Assembly: GCA_044220875.1 (NCBI GenBank)
Contig: JBGAQH010000003.1
Coordinates: 434,001 to 498,000 of the forward strand
Source of the DNA: JAEUIT01 sp044220875
GTDB taxonomy: Bacteria > Planctomycetota > Phycisphaerae > Phycisphaerales > SM1A02
Length of the DNA: 64,000 nucleotides
Reading direction: 5' to 3'
Under the pieces are notes generated by a model. It was not told the DNA's origin, made no database searches, and saw only the letters and a list, made by a program, of their open reading frames with translations. This document shows positions 34,970 to 42,669 of the stretch, one piece after another (positions within the stretch are counted from its first letter, which is position 1; each line of letters starts with the position of its first letter). Position numbers and translations under genes: made by a program.

Positions 34970-35905
34970 ATGGTCATCATGGTGCAGAGCATTCGCCCGA
35001 GCCGGGTCGTGCCCTCCCGCTGGCGTGCCCGTCGCCGTCCCGTCGGTGTCGCAGCCGCCTGTGCCGCGGCCTGCGCCTTCCTGTGTGGCTGCTCCGATCC
35101 GCGCTACGACACCGCGACGCCGGAGAAGACGCTGGACGCGATCACGCTCATGATCGCCGACGGCCGCCCCGACCTCCTTCCCACCCTTATCGAGGTGAAG
35201 GCCCGGGATATCCGGTTTGACGATGGCGTGACGGAAGCGAGTGCCATCAGCGACGTCAAGGCGAAGCTCGGCGACATGCTCGGCCGACTCTGGCGGGTGA
35301 CCCAGAAGCTCAAGAAGCGCTGGCCGGAGCAGGTGGACAAGGAACTCCAGCTCGCGAAGGCGTCACTCGCCAAGCCGACGGCCGGCACGACCGCCGCGGG
35401 CGGGGCGGGGCTTTCGCGGGACATCGGCGACATCCTCAGCCGGATCATGGCCGACCCGTTCGTCTACCTCACCGAGATGCGCGGTCGCCTTCACGCCGAG
35501 GACATGACCGACGGCACGGCGAGCCTGCTCTGGGACGGCGAGACGTGGCAGGGGCCGGTCCTTCTCATCGAGACCAAGGAGGGCTGGCGGGTCTCGGTGC
35601 CGGAGGCGTACGTTCAGGGCAACGACGTCTGGCCGCAGACGCGACAGGAATGGGCCGTCGTCGCCTACATGATGCTCGGGATCGAGAACAGCCTGAAGGA
35701 CTTCGAGCGCGAGCTCGACTCGGGCAAGTTCCGGGACCTGCGACAGGCCAGCGAACGGGTCGGCCGGCTGATCGGCGAGTCCGTGGTCGCCCAGGCAATC
35801 ATCTACGCGACGATGAAGCCGAAGGGGAAGGACGCGACGACCACCGCGGCTCCCGCGGCCCCCACGGCGCCCAAGGATGGCGCGGCCGCGCCGCGCGGAC
35901 GCTGA
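34970..35905 (+). CDS. Putative lipoprotein, unknown function
   Basis: A 311-residue exported protein with a long basic N-region, a hydrophobic core and a lipobox LCGC near residue 43. The mature part is mostly helical with a charged middle (KAKLGDMLGRLWRVTQKLKKRWPEQ) and a Pro/Ala-rich tail. No family recognised. ATG codons also occur at 34949 and 34979; 34970 was chosen because the -10 motif ends eight bases before it. Divergent from thiS. Confidence 0.65.
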   Translation: MVIMVQSIRPSRVVPSRWRARRRPVGVAAACAAACAFLCGCSDPRYDTATPEKTLDAITLMIADGRPDLLPTLIEVKARDIRFDDGVTEASAISDVKAKLGDMLGRLWRVTQKLKKRWPEQVDKELQLAKASLAKPTAGTTAAGGAGLSRDIGDILSRIMADPFVYLTEMRGRLHAEDMTDGTASLLWDGETWQGPVLLIETKEGWRVSVPEAYVQGNDVWPQTRQEWAVVAYMMLGIENSLKDFERELDSGKFRDLRQASERVGRLIGESVVAQAIIYATMKPKGKDATTTAAPAAPTAPKDGAAAPRGR

Positions 35906-36277
35906 TCCTGTCGAATCGGCAGCGCCTGTCGCGCATGACAGGCACCTCGGTCATGTCGGGTCCTCGATATCAACCGCCGCTCGGTCGGGCGGAACCGGTG
36001 ACATCGGATCGCCGCCCCGTCGATCGTCGCACCGAGGTGCGAACGAGGGACGTGGGTCGTCGCTTCGTGATGCCTCAGGTGGCGGATGCGCTGCTCGCAG
36101 CGGCGATTTTCCGCGTTCCGCCTCCCGCGGCTCGTGACTGGCACGGCCGATGCGCTTCACGCGTCGTCGCCGCACACCACGGCGGGCTCCTCCGGAAGGC
36201 GTGTCGAAGCACAGGGCTGCGACGCACTGTTCCAGAGTGGCCCGTCGGGTTGGGGCGCACTCCAGGAGACAGATGTC
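35906..36277 (+). other. Gap before hsp20 with a weak hairpin and a sigma54-like site
   Basis: 372 bases without a gene. A 7-base stem (35924-35930 with 35937-35943, GCCTGTC) lies 18 bases after the lipoprotein stop but lacks a T-run, so it is at best a weak terminator. A sigma54-like promoter is at 36139-36153. No CIRCE inverted repeat was found. Confidence 0.5.
36139..36153 (+). promoter_or_regulatory. Possible sigma54 promoter upstream of hsp20
   Basis: TGGCACGGCCGATGC matches the -24/-12 consensus TGGCAC-N5-TTGC at all positions but one (A for T), with the GG and GC doublets at the required spacing. It is 124 bases before the Hsp20 start. No sigma54 activator gene is seen nearby, so the call is tentative. 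Confidence 0.35.
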
Positions 36278-36781
36278 ATGTACGGACGCATTGCTGGTCG
36301 CGGCCCCTGCGGCACGATTTCGTCACCCGCTTCGTTCCTTCGCCACGCCTTCCAGTTCCCCTTCTTCGCGGCCGAGGCCGTGCAGGGGACCCCGGCGTGC
36401 GAGGGCGAGCGCTGCTCGGAAGAGTCCTGCGAAGTCCCGACCTATCGCCTCGCCGTGGATGTCCACGAGGAGGCCCGTGATGCCGGCAACGTGTGGGTGA
36501 TCACCGCCAACGTGCCCGGCTTCAAGAAGGACGAGATCGCCCTCGAGGTGAAGGACAACGTCCTCACCATCGAGGCCAAGCGAGGCCAGACTGCCGAATC
36601 GACGGGCGCGAAGGCGACCGTCTACCGGCGCGAACGGCGCACCGCCAACCTGATCCGGCAGGTGCGCCTTCCCGAGAACGCCGCCGGTGACGGCATCACC
36701 GCCGCGCTCGCCGATGGCGTGCTCACGGTCACGATTCCCCAAGTGCCCGAGGCGAAGCCCCGGAAGATCACCCTCGACTAA
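36278..36781 (+). CDS. Hsp20 family small heat-shock protein with cysteine-rich N-arm
   Basis: ATP-independent holdase of 167 residues. The alpha-crystallin domain runs from about residue 55 to 150 (NVWVITANVPGFKKDEIALEVKDNVLTIEAKR ... LIRQVRLPENAAGDGITAALADGVLTVTIPQ), and the C-terminal extension AKPRKITLD has a variant of the I-x-I anchor. The N-terminal arm is unusual: Cys11, then Cys41, Cys46 and Cys51 spaced C-x4-C-x4-C, while this family is normally poor in cysteine. AGGAGA precedes the ATG; a longer upstream frame from 36086 lacks similarity. Confidence 0.9.
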   Translation: MYGRIAGRGPCGTISSPASFLRHAFQFPFFAAEAVQGTPACEGERCSEESCEVPTYRLAVDVHEEARDAGNVWVITANVPGFKKDEIALEVKDNVLTIEAKRGQTAESTGAKATVYRRERRTANLIRQVRLPENAAGDGITAALADGVLTVTIPQVPEAKPRKITLD

Positions 36782-36921
36782 CGTTTCGCTCGCGCGAGGC
36801 TGATCCTCTTCCATCCCAACTCCACGGCGACCCGGCCCGTCGACCGCCCACCCCCTGACGCTTCAGCGGGAGGCACGTCGGACCGGGTCGCCGCGCGCGG
36901 AGCCGGCGAGTCTGCGAACTG

Positions 36922-38373
36922 TTAGAGGAAAAGCAGGTGCACCAGCAGGAAGAGCGGCAGGAGGATCGCCGCGGACCAGGCCATGTAGCCGAAGAAGCTC
37001 GGCATCCGCACGCCGTTCTCCTCGGCGATCGACTTCACCATGAAGTTCGGGCCGTTGCCGATGTAGGTGTTGGCGCCCATGAACACCGAGCCGAGGGAGA
37101 TCGCCACCAGGAGCTGCGCCGAGACGTGATCGCCGCCGCGGAGCATGAGCGTCTCGACGTTCTCGATCGGCAGCGCCATCGCCACGCCGAAGAAGACGAC
37201 GTAGGTCGGAGCGTTGTCGAGGAAGCTCGAGAGGAGCCCCGAGAGCCAGAAGAACTGGCCCGGGGAGTGCAGGCCGAATTCGCCGCCCTTGGCGTGAAGG
37301 GCCTGAAGCGGCACCTGCATCGCCACGAAGATGCCGAGGAAGATCGCCGCGACCTCGAGGATCGCGCCGAAGGCGAAGCGGTTCTCCTTCCGCACCGCCC
37401 GCGGCGTCGTCAGCATGCTCATCCCCGCGAACGCCAGAAGCATGATTTCGCGCAGGAACGGGAAGGGCCTCCAGGCGACGCCCGGAAGCTCCTTCGACGG
37501 CTCCACGCACGCCACCGTGGCGACGATGAGGGCCAGCCAGAGGAGGTTGATCCGCCCGGTCACCCGAAGGGGGGTGCGCCTCGCCCGCTCGGCGATGAGC
37601 GCGGATGCCGGTTCGCGGGCCCAGAAATAGGTGTCGATGGCGCCATGGAGCGCGAGGAGCGCGCCGACGCAGAAGGCCCATTCCTTCCAGAGCCCGAGCG
37701 TCCAGAAGAACGGGACCCCCTTGAGGAAGCCCATGAAGAGGGGCGGATCGCCGATCGGCAGGAGCGTCCCGCCGACGTTCGAGACGAGGAAGATGAAGAA
37801 GACCACGGTGTGCACGCGATGGCGCCGTTCCGCGGTGGTGGTCAGCAGGGGGCGGATGAGGAGCATGCTCGCCCCGGTCGTTCCGACGATGCTGGCGATG
37901 AGGGCGCCGATCGCGAGGAACGCCGTCGTCGTGCGCGGTCGGGCGTCGAGATCCCCGTGGATCCCAATGCCGCCGGTGACGACGAAGAGCGCGAAGAGCA
38001 GCGACATGAACGGCACGAACTCGAAGAGCACCGCATGGTTCGCGGCGACGGCGGCGCTCGAGGTGCCGCCGGTGAGGGTCATGTAGGCGAGGGTCGCGAA
38101 GGACGCGACCACCGACACCAGAAGCTTGTTCCGGTTCTGGTGCCACCAGCCGGCGAGGGAGGGGACGAGCGGCAGAGCCGCGATCGCCAGCAGGATGATG
38201 GCGAAGGGCAGGGTGCCGATCGGCCAGGAGGTCGGCGGCGGCGTGGGGCCGACCGGCGAGTGCGCGAGGGTGCCGGCGAGCGCAATGACGATGAGACCGG
38301 CGACGCCGATGCCGCCGATCACGGCCGAACCCAATCCGCCTCGCGGTCCATGCGGGTGCAGTGGTTGGGACAT
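36922..38373 (-). CDS. CitMHS-type sodium:proton antiporter-like transporter
   Basis: A 483-residue inner-membrane protein with about 11-12 helices. The segment SNVGGTLLPIGDPPLFMGFLKGVPFFWTL and the later MGANTYIGNGPNFMVKSIAEENGVRMPSF are the twin signature loops of the CitMHS_2/NhaD-like branch of the ion transporter superfamily. Members are annotated as Na+/H+ antiporters or citrate carriers, and substrate cannot be assigned here. The ATG at 38373 lies 11 bases after TACGCT; the open frame continues upstream without similarity. Confidence 0.85.
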   Translation of the reverse strand: MSQPLHPHGPRGGLGSAVIGGIGVAGLIVIALAGTLAHSPVGPTPPPTSWPIGTLPFAIILLAIAALPLVPSLAGWWHQNRNKLLVSVVASFATLAYMTLTGGTSSAAVAANHAVLFEFVPFMSLLFALFVVTGGIGIHGDLDARPRTTTAFLAIGALIASIVGTTGASMLLIRPLLTTTAERRHRVHTVVFFIFLVSNVGGTLLPIGDPPLFMGFLKGVPFFWTLGLWKEWAFCVGALLALHGAIDTYFWAREPASALIAERARRTPLRVTGRINLLWLALIVATVACVEPSKELPGVAWRPFPFLREIMLLAFAGMSMLTTPRAVRKENRFAFGAILEVAAIFLGIFVAMQVPLQALHAKGGEFGLHSPGQFFWLSGLLSSFLDNAPTYVVFFGVAMALPIENVETLMLRGGDHVSAQLLVAISLGSVFMGANTYIGNGPNFMVKSIAEENGVRMPSFFGYMAWSAAILLPLFLLVHLLFL

Positions 38374-38384
38374 GGTCGGCGGGG

Positions 38385-38390
38385 AGCGTA
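38385..38390 (-). promoter_or_regulatory. -10 element, leaderless type, of the transporter gene
   Basis: TACGCT on the minus strand ends 11 bases before the ATG at 38373. Confidence 0.45.
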
Positions 38391-38446
38391 GCAGGCTCGG
38401 CGGACGCCGGCCCGAGCGCCGAAGCGCTCGACGCCATGCGACCGCG

Positions 38447-38452
38447 TACAGT
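38447..38452 (+). promoter_or_regulatory. -10 element, leaderless type, of the NHL-repeat gene
   Basis: TACAGT ends seven bases before the ATG at 38460. It lies inside the frame of the alternative ATG at 38436, which argues for the later start. Confidence 0.5.
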
Positions 38453-38459
38453 GCGCCGC

Positions 38460-40394
38460 ATGCTCTCCCTCGCAGTGCTCGTCGCGTCGCTCCTCGGCGC
38501 GGCGCCCGGCCAATCGGGTCCGGCGGCGGCACCGACGGTGTCCTGTCCGGTCTTCGGGACCTTCACCCAGCAGATCGATGGCCTCGAACGGCCCACCTCG
38601 GTCGCGATCGCAGCCGACGGTACATGGGCGGTGCTCGAGCGCGACGCGGCCCGCATTCGGCTCTTCGGCGCCGACGGGCGGGAGACGCAGCGCATCGAGG
38701 CCAGCGGCGAGGGGGCCGCCTCGCCCTGGCACTTGGCGATTCCCGCGGACGAGGCGGGGCCCAGCGCCATTGCCTTCGCTCCCGACGGCCGCATCACCAT
38801 CCTCTCTCCCTCGCGCATCGCCCTGTTCGACCGGACCGGCGTGCCGTGGCGCATCGCGACGGGCGTGGCCTTCGGCGAGCCGGTGGCGGCGGCGTGGACG
38901 ACGGCCGCAGGCGGCGGCCCCGGTGAGCTGTGGATCGCCGATCGAAGCGGCGCGGTCATCGTGTGCGATGCGACGCTCAACGTCACCCATCGCTTCGACC
39001 GCGGATGGAAGCGCCCCTCCGGCATCGCCATCGCCCCGGACGGAACGGTCTTCGTCGCTGACGAGGACGCCGACGCCATCGTTCACCTTGACGCACGCGG
39101 CATCGAACTCGCCCGCTTCGGCGAGCGCGGATCCTTTCCCGGACTCTTCAACGCCCCGCGCGGGCTCGCCGTCCAGGGCGACTGCCTCTACGTCACCGAC
39201 GAGCTGAATCACCGCATCACGATCCACGGCTTCGACGGCGCGTTCCGGAGCTTTTGGGGGATGCATGCCGTCGTCCCGCGCGAGGGCGAGGGGAAGATCC
39301 ACTACCCGAGCGCCGTGGCGATCGCTCCCGACGCCTCATGGGCCGTGGTGGCCGAGCCGATGGAACGGCGGGTCCAGCGCTTCACGCCCTCCGATCCGAA
39401 TGCGGCGATGAACGCACCGATGCCCTCGCGCGATGGCGTGCAGAGCCACTTCGGCGGCGCCGTCGCCTGCGACGGCGAACTGCTCCTCCTGCACGAGCCG
39501 GAGTCGTCGAGCGTCTTTCTCTTCGACCTGCGCGACCAGACCCCGATTCACGTGACGACCTTCGGCGGCGCGGGCAGCGGTCCCGATCGCTTCGGACGGA
39601 TCGCCGCGCTGGCGGTGGACGCAGCGAGCCAGATGGCGATCGTCTCGGACGTCGGCGCGGGACGGCTCTCGCAGTTTCATCTCGCCCGCGATCGCGCAGC
39701 GCCGCTCAAGATCGATCCGTTCATGGCCACGCTCGTGCGCTCCTGGGACCTCGCGGCATGGAGCGGTCGGGTGCGTGAGCTGGCGCCGGCGGTGGGGATG
39801 GCCTCGCTTGAACCGGTCGGCTTTGTGACGCAGACGGCCAACGGCACCGCGACGGTGTGGACGATCGATCGGCGGGGGGGCACCCTGGTGGCGATGGACC
39901 AGACCCTGGCGCCGACCCGCGCGATCGCGACGGGGCTCGGCAACGTCTGCGGACTTGCGGCCGGCAGCGGCGGTTCCTTCGTGACCACGCTCCCCGATCG
40001 CGGTGAGGTCGTCGTCCTCTCCGCCGAGGGCGCCGTTCGCGATCGGTTCCGCGGTCCGGCGGACGCACCGTTGCGGCGCCCCACCGCGGTCATGCGCGCC
40101 GAGGACGGCTCGCTCTGGATCACCGACGCAGCCCGCGACGAGGTCGTCGTCCTCAGCGAACGGGGCGAGATCATCAGGCGCATCGGCGCCCGCGGCGCCT
40201 CGGACGCCCAACTGTGGATGCCCGAGGGACTCGCCACATTCACCGGCGCGACGGGTGCGGGCGAGGGGCCGCGCGTCGTCGTCGTCGACCGAGGCAACCA
40301 CCGCGCGCAGATCTTCCGGGCCAACGGGAGCTGGCTCATGACATTCGGCCTGGGCCGGGCGTACACTCGGCCCCGCGAGCGAGGTGAGACGTGA
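38460..40394 (+). CDS. Secreted NHL-repeat beta-propeller protein
   Basis: A 644-residue exported protein. A short signal peptide (MLSLAVLVASLLGAAPGQS) is followed by NHL-type propeller blades with the pattern P-x-(G/A)-(I/V)-A-(I/V)-A-P-D-G-(T/S)-x-x-V-(A/V)-(D/E), for example RPSGIAIAPDGTVFVADEDADAIVHLD and APRGLAVQGDCLYVTDELNHRI, through to the C-terminus. No enzyme motif is seen. Its stop overlaps the GTG start of the next gene (GTGA), so it heads a three-gene coupled unit with the YtkA-like lipoprotein and the di-haem peroxidase. Confidence 0.8.
   Translation: MLSLAVLVASLLGAAPGQSGPAAAPTVSCPVFGTFTQQIDGLERPTSVAIAADGTWAVLERDAARIRLFGADGRETQRIEASGEGAASPWHLAIPADEAGPSAIAFAPDGRITILSPSRIALFDRTGVPWRIATGVAFGEPVAAAWTTAAGGGPGELWIADRSGAVIVCDATLNVTHRFDRGWKRPSGIAIAPDGTVFVADEDADAIVHLDARGIELARFGERGSFPGLFNAPRGLAVQGDCLYVTDELNHRITIHGFDGAFRSFWGMHAVVPREGEGKIHYPSAVAIAPDASWAVVAEPMERRVQRFTPSDPNAAMNAPMPSRDGVQSHFGGAVACDGELLLLHEPESSSVFLFDLRDQTPIHVTTFGGAGSGPDRFGRIAALAVDAASQMAIVSDVGAGRLSQFHLARDRAAPLKIDPFMATLVRSWDLAAWSGRVRELAPAVGMASLEPVGFVTQTANGTATVWTIDRRGGTLVAMDQTLAPTRAIATGLGNVCGLAAGSGGSFVTTLPDRGEVVVLSAEGAVRDRFRGPADAPLRRPTAVMRAEDGSLWITDAARDEVVVLSERGEIIRRIGARGASDAQLWMPEGLATFTGATGAGEGPRVVVVDRGNHRAQIFRANGSWLMTFGLGRAYTRPRERGET
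40362..40367 (+). promoter_or_regulatory. Putative internal -10 element before the YtkA-like gene
   Basis: TACACT within the last codons of the NHL gene, 23 bases before the GTG at 40391. Confidence 0.35.
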
Positions 40395-41047
40395 CGCGAG
40401 CGGACGGCAGGTGGACATCCGGCGAGATCGGGACGCGCTCCGACCGGAGCGGTCGCGGCGGCCATTCCGCGCGACGCGCTGCCTTCGCGTTCGTGGTCCT
40501 CGGCCCACTGGCCGTCGTTGCCGGCTGCGGCGACGATCCCCGGCCCAGCCAGCCCACGCCAACGCCGCGTCCGCCGCAGGTGAGCGAGGCGCCGGCGGTG
40601 CCTCCTCCCTCCGCGCCGACCCCGGCTGCGGTGACCCACACCGTGCGGGCCGCGACAGGCACCTTCACCGCCCGATGGAGCACCGACCCCGATCCGATTC
40701 CCCTCTCGGATCCCTTCGCCATGGACGTCGAGCTCTTCGCCGACGAGGCGTGCACGAGCCCGCTCGCTGACGGAACCCTCACCGTCGACGCCAGCATGCC
40801 GCACCACGGGCATGGCATGAATCTCAAGGCCAAGGTCGAGTCCCTCGGGGGCGGGCGATACCACGTCACCGGGATGCTGTTCCATATGCCGGGTCGATGG
40901 GAACTGACCTTCGACCGGACTCGAAACGGATTGCTGGAGCGAGCCCAGACGACCGTCATCGTTCAGCCGTCGGTCCCCGCGACCGCTCCGACCTCTACCG
41001 GCACCCCGGCCACCCCCGACGCGCAGCGCGGCGGCTCCCCATCGTGA
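40391..41047 (+). CDS. YtkA-like domain lipoprotein
   Basis: A 218-residue lipoprotein beginning with GTG that overlaps the previous stop. A hydrophobic stretch ends in the lipobox VAGC (about residue 46), a Pro-rich linker follows (TPTPRPPQVSEAP), and the folded part resembles YtkA/FixH-like beta-sandwich domains: FAMDVELF, DASMPHHGHGMNLKAKV and GRYHVTGMLFHMPGRWELTFD. The His/Met-rich segment MPHHGHGM suggests a copper or other metal site. Its end overlaps the peroxidase GTG start by four bases. Confidence 0.7.
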   Translation: MTRADGRWTSGEIGTRSDRSGRGGHSARRAAFAFVVLGPLAVVAGCGDDPRPSQPTPTPRPPQVSEAPAVPPPSAPTPAAVTHTVRAATGTFTARWSTDPDPIPLSDPFAMDVELFADEACTSPLADGTLTVDASMPHHGHGMNLKAKVESLGGGRYHVTGMLFHMPGRWELTFDRTRNGLLERAQTTVIVQPSVPATAPTSTGTPATPDAQRGGSPS

Positions 41048-42498
41048 CCGATCCCGTGGCACACGCGACCCCGCCCAGCGCTCCTCCTCAGGCGACGTCC
41101 TCCGATCGGCGCATTCATCTCATCGCCATGCCGCTCGCCCTGCTCGGCCTGGCGATCGGCGTCCTGCTCATCACCTTCGATCCGGTGACGATCGCCCGCC
41201 GCTCGTCGACGGCCTCGCTGGCCCGGGACAGTTCGCACGACCACAACGTTCCCGCTCCGCTGGCGGTGAAGTTCTCCCCCGACGAACTCCTTACCATCCG
41301 TTCGCTCTCGCCGCCGCCGGCGATCACCGAGGATCCGACGAATCGCGTCGGGCTTGACCCGCGCGCGGCCTGGCTCGGGCAGACGCTCTTCTACGACGCC
41401 CGCCTCTCGGCCAACGGCGACGTGCATTGCGGGACCTGCCACGATCCGTCGCGCTGGTTTGCCGACGGTCAGCCGGTGGCGAGGGCGATCGGGCTCGGCA
41501 CGCGAAACACGCCATCGCTGCTGCACGTGGGTCGCAACCGATGGTTCGCCTGGGACGGTCGGGCCGACTCGCTCTGGTCGATGAGCCTGCTGCCGATCGA
41601 GAACGACGCCGAGATGGGAGGCAATCGCGTGGCGATCGTGCGTCTCCTCGCCGCCGACCCGGCGCTGCGAAGCGCCTACGAGACGGTCTTCGGACAGATT
41701 CCGCCGATCGACAGCTCGCGGCGCAGCGGGCTGAGCCTGCCCGCCAACGCCCGTCCGGTGCCGGACGATCTCCAGAGTTCGCTGCAGGTCGCCTGGAACG
41801 ACATGCGCGAGTCAACCCGCGACACGGTGAACCGGATCTACGCCAATGTGGGCAAGGCCCTCGCCGCGTATCAGGCGATGCTCGGCGATGGCGAGTCGTC
41901 CTTTGACCGTTTCGTGCGAGGTATGAGCGAGGACGGCAGCGAGACGACCGAGCCGCTCTCGGTCGAGGAGGAGCGGGGGCTCAAGCTCTTCATCGGGAAG
42001 GCCGGATGCGTCCGTTGCCACAGCGGCCCGATGCTCAGTGACGAGGAGTTCCACAACATCGGCGTCCCGCCGCGGGAGGGCAAGATGCCCCGCGACCCCG
42101 GTCGCTACGCGGGCATCGAACAGTTGAAGGCCAGTCCCTTCAACGCCGCCGGGGCCTTCAGCGACGGGCGCGAGTCGCCGCGCGGGATCATCACCGACGC
42201 CCTCGTGAACTCGCCGGAAAACTGGGGGCGGTTCAAGACCCCGTCACTGCGAAGCGTGACGAAGACGCCCCCCTACATGCACGCCGGGCAATTCGAGACG
42301 CTCGAGCAGGTCGTCCGTTTCTACTCGACGCTCGAGGGCGCCGTGCAGCTGGATCACCACCGCGAGTCGGTGCTGTCGCCGCTGAACCTCACCGACGACG
42401 AGATCCGCGACATCGTCTCCTTCCTCGGGACGCTGCATGGTCCGGGTCCACCCGACGAACTCATGGGACCGCCGCGCCGGACCTTCGGCGGGATGTAG
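41044..42498 (+). CDS. Di-haem cytochrome c peroxidase (MauG/CcpA family)
   Basis: A 484-residue periplasmic di-haem protein held by an N-terminal helix at about residues 27-46. Two c-type haem sites are visible: CGTCH at 129-133 and CVRCH at 322-326, with the family segments GTRNTPSLLHVG, WDGRADSLWSMSLLPIEN and FKTPSLRSVTKTPPYMHAGQF. Members reduce peroxide or oxidise protein or small substrates. The GTG start at 41044 overlaps the lipoprotein stop; the frame is open upstream. The coupling with NHL and YtkA-like proteins suggests a shared electron-transfer or cofactor-making task. Confidence 0.88.
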   Translation: MTDPVAHATPPSAPPQATSSDRRIHLIAMPLALLGLAIGVLLITFDPVTIARRSSTASLARDSSHDHNVPAPLAVKFSPDELLTIRSLSPPPAITEDPTNRVGLDPRAAWLGQTLFYDARLSANGDVHCGTCHDPSRWFADGQPVARAIGLGTRNTPSLLHVGRNRWFAWDGRADSLWSMSLLPIENDAEMGGNRVAIVRLLAADPALRSAYETVFGQIPPIDSSRRSGLSLPANARPVPDDLQSSLQVAWNDMRESTRDTVNRIYANVGKALAAYQAMLGDGESSFDRFVRGMSEDGSETTEPLSVEEERGLKLFIGKAGCVRCHSGPMLSDEEFHNIGVPPREGKMPRDPGRYAGIEQLKASPFNAAGAFSDGRESPRGIITDALVNSPENWGRFKTPSLRSVTKTPPYMHAGQFETLEQVVRFYSTLEGAVQLDHHRESVLSPLNLTDDEIRDIVSFLGTLHGPGPPDELMGPPRRTFGGM

Positions 42499-42598
42499 CC
42501 TCGGCCGTCGCGCTGCGTCGGGTCCGGGGAGGTCGCGGGCAACGCCGCGAAGCTGCTGAATCCGGCGACTTCCCGCTTCGATGGCCGCAAGTCAGCAG

Positions 42599-42604
42599 TA
42601 CACT
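42599..42604 (+). promoter_or_regulatory. Putative -10 element of the LVIVD-repeat gene
   Basis: TACACT in the context GCAGTACACTCGG, 65 bases before the ATG at 42670. Confidence 0.4.
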
Positions 42605-42669
42605 CGGATCGCCCGCCAGGGCCCCCGTAATCATCGCCACGCCTCGTGCACGGAAGAGCTCCTCAGCCC

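Noticed and set aside
36086..36277. A longer Hsp20 reading frame starting at 36086
   Set aside because: The added residues have no similarity to the family, and AGGAGA sits just before the ATG at 36278.
35906..36277. CIRCE or ROSE-type heat-shock element before hsp20
   Set aside because: No TTAGCACTC/GAGTGCTAA inverted repeat and no obvious ROSE hairpin with the ribosome binding site.
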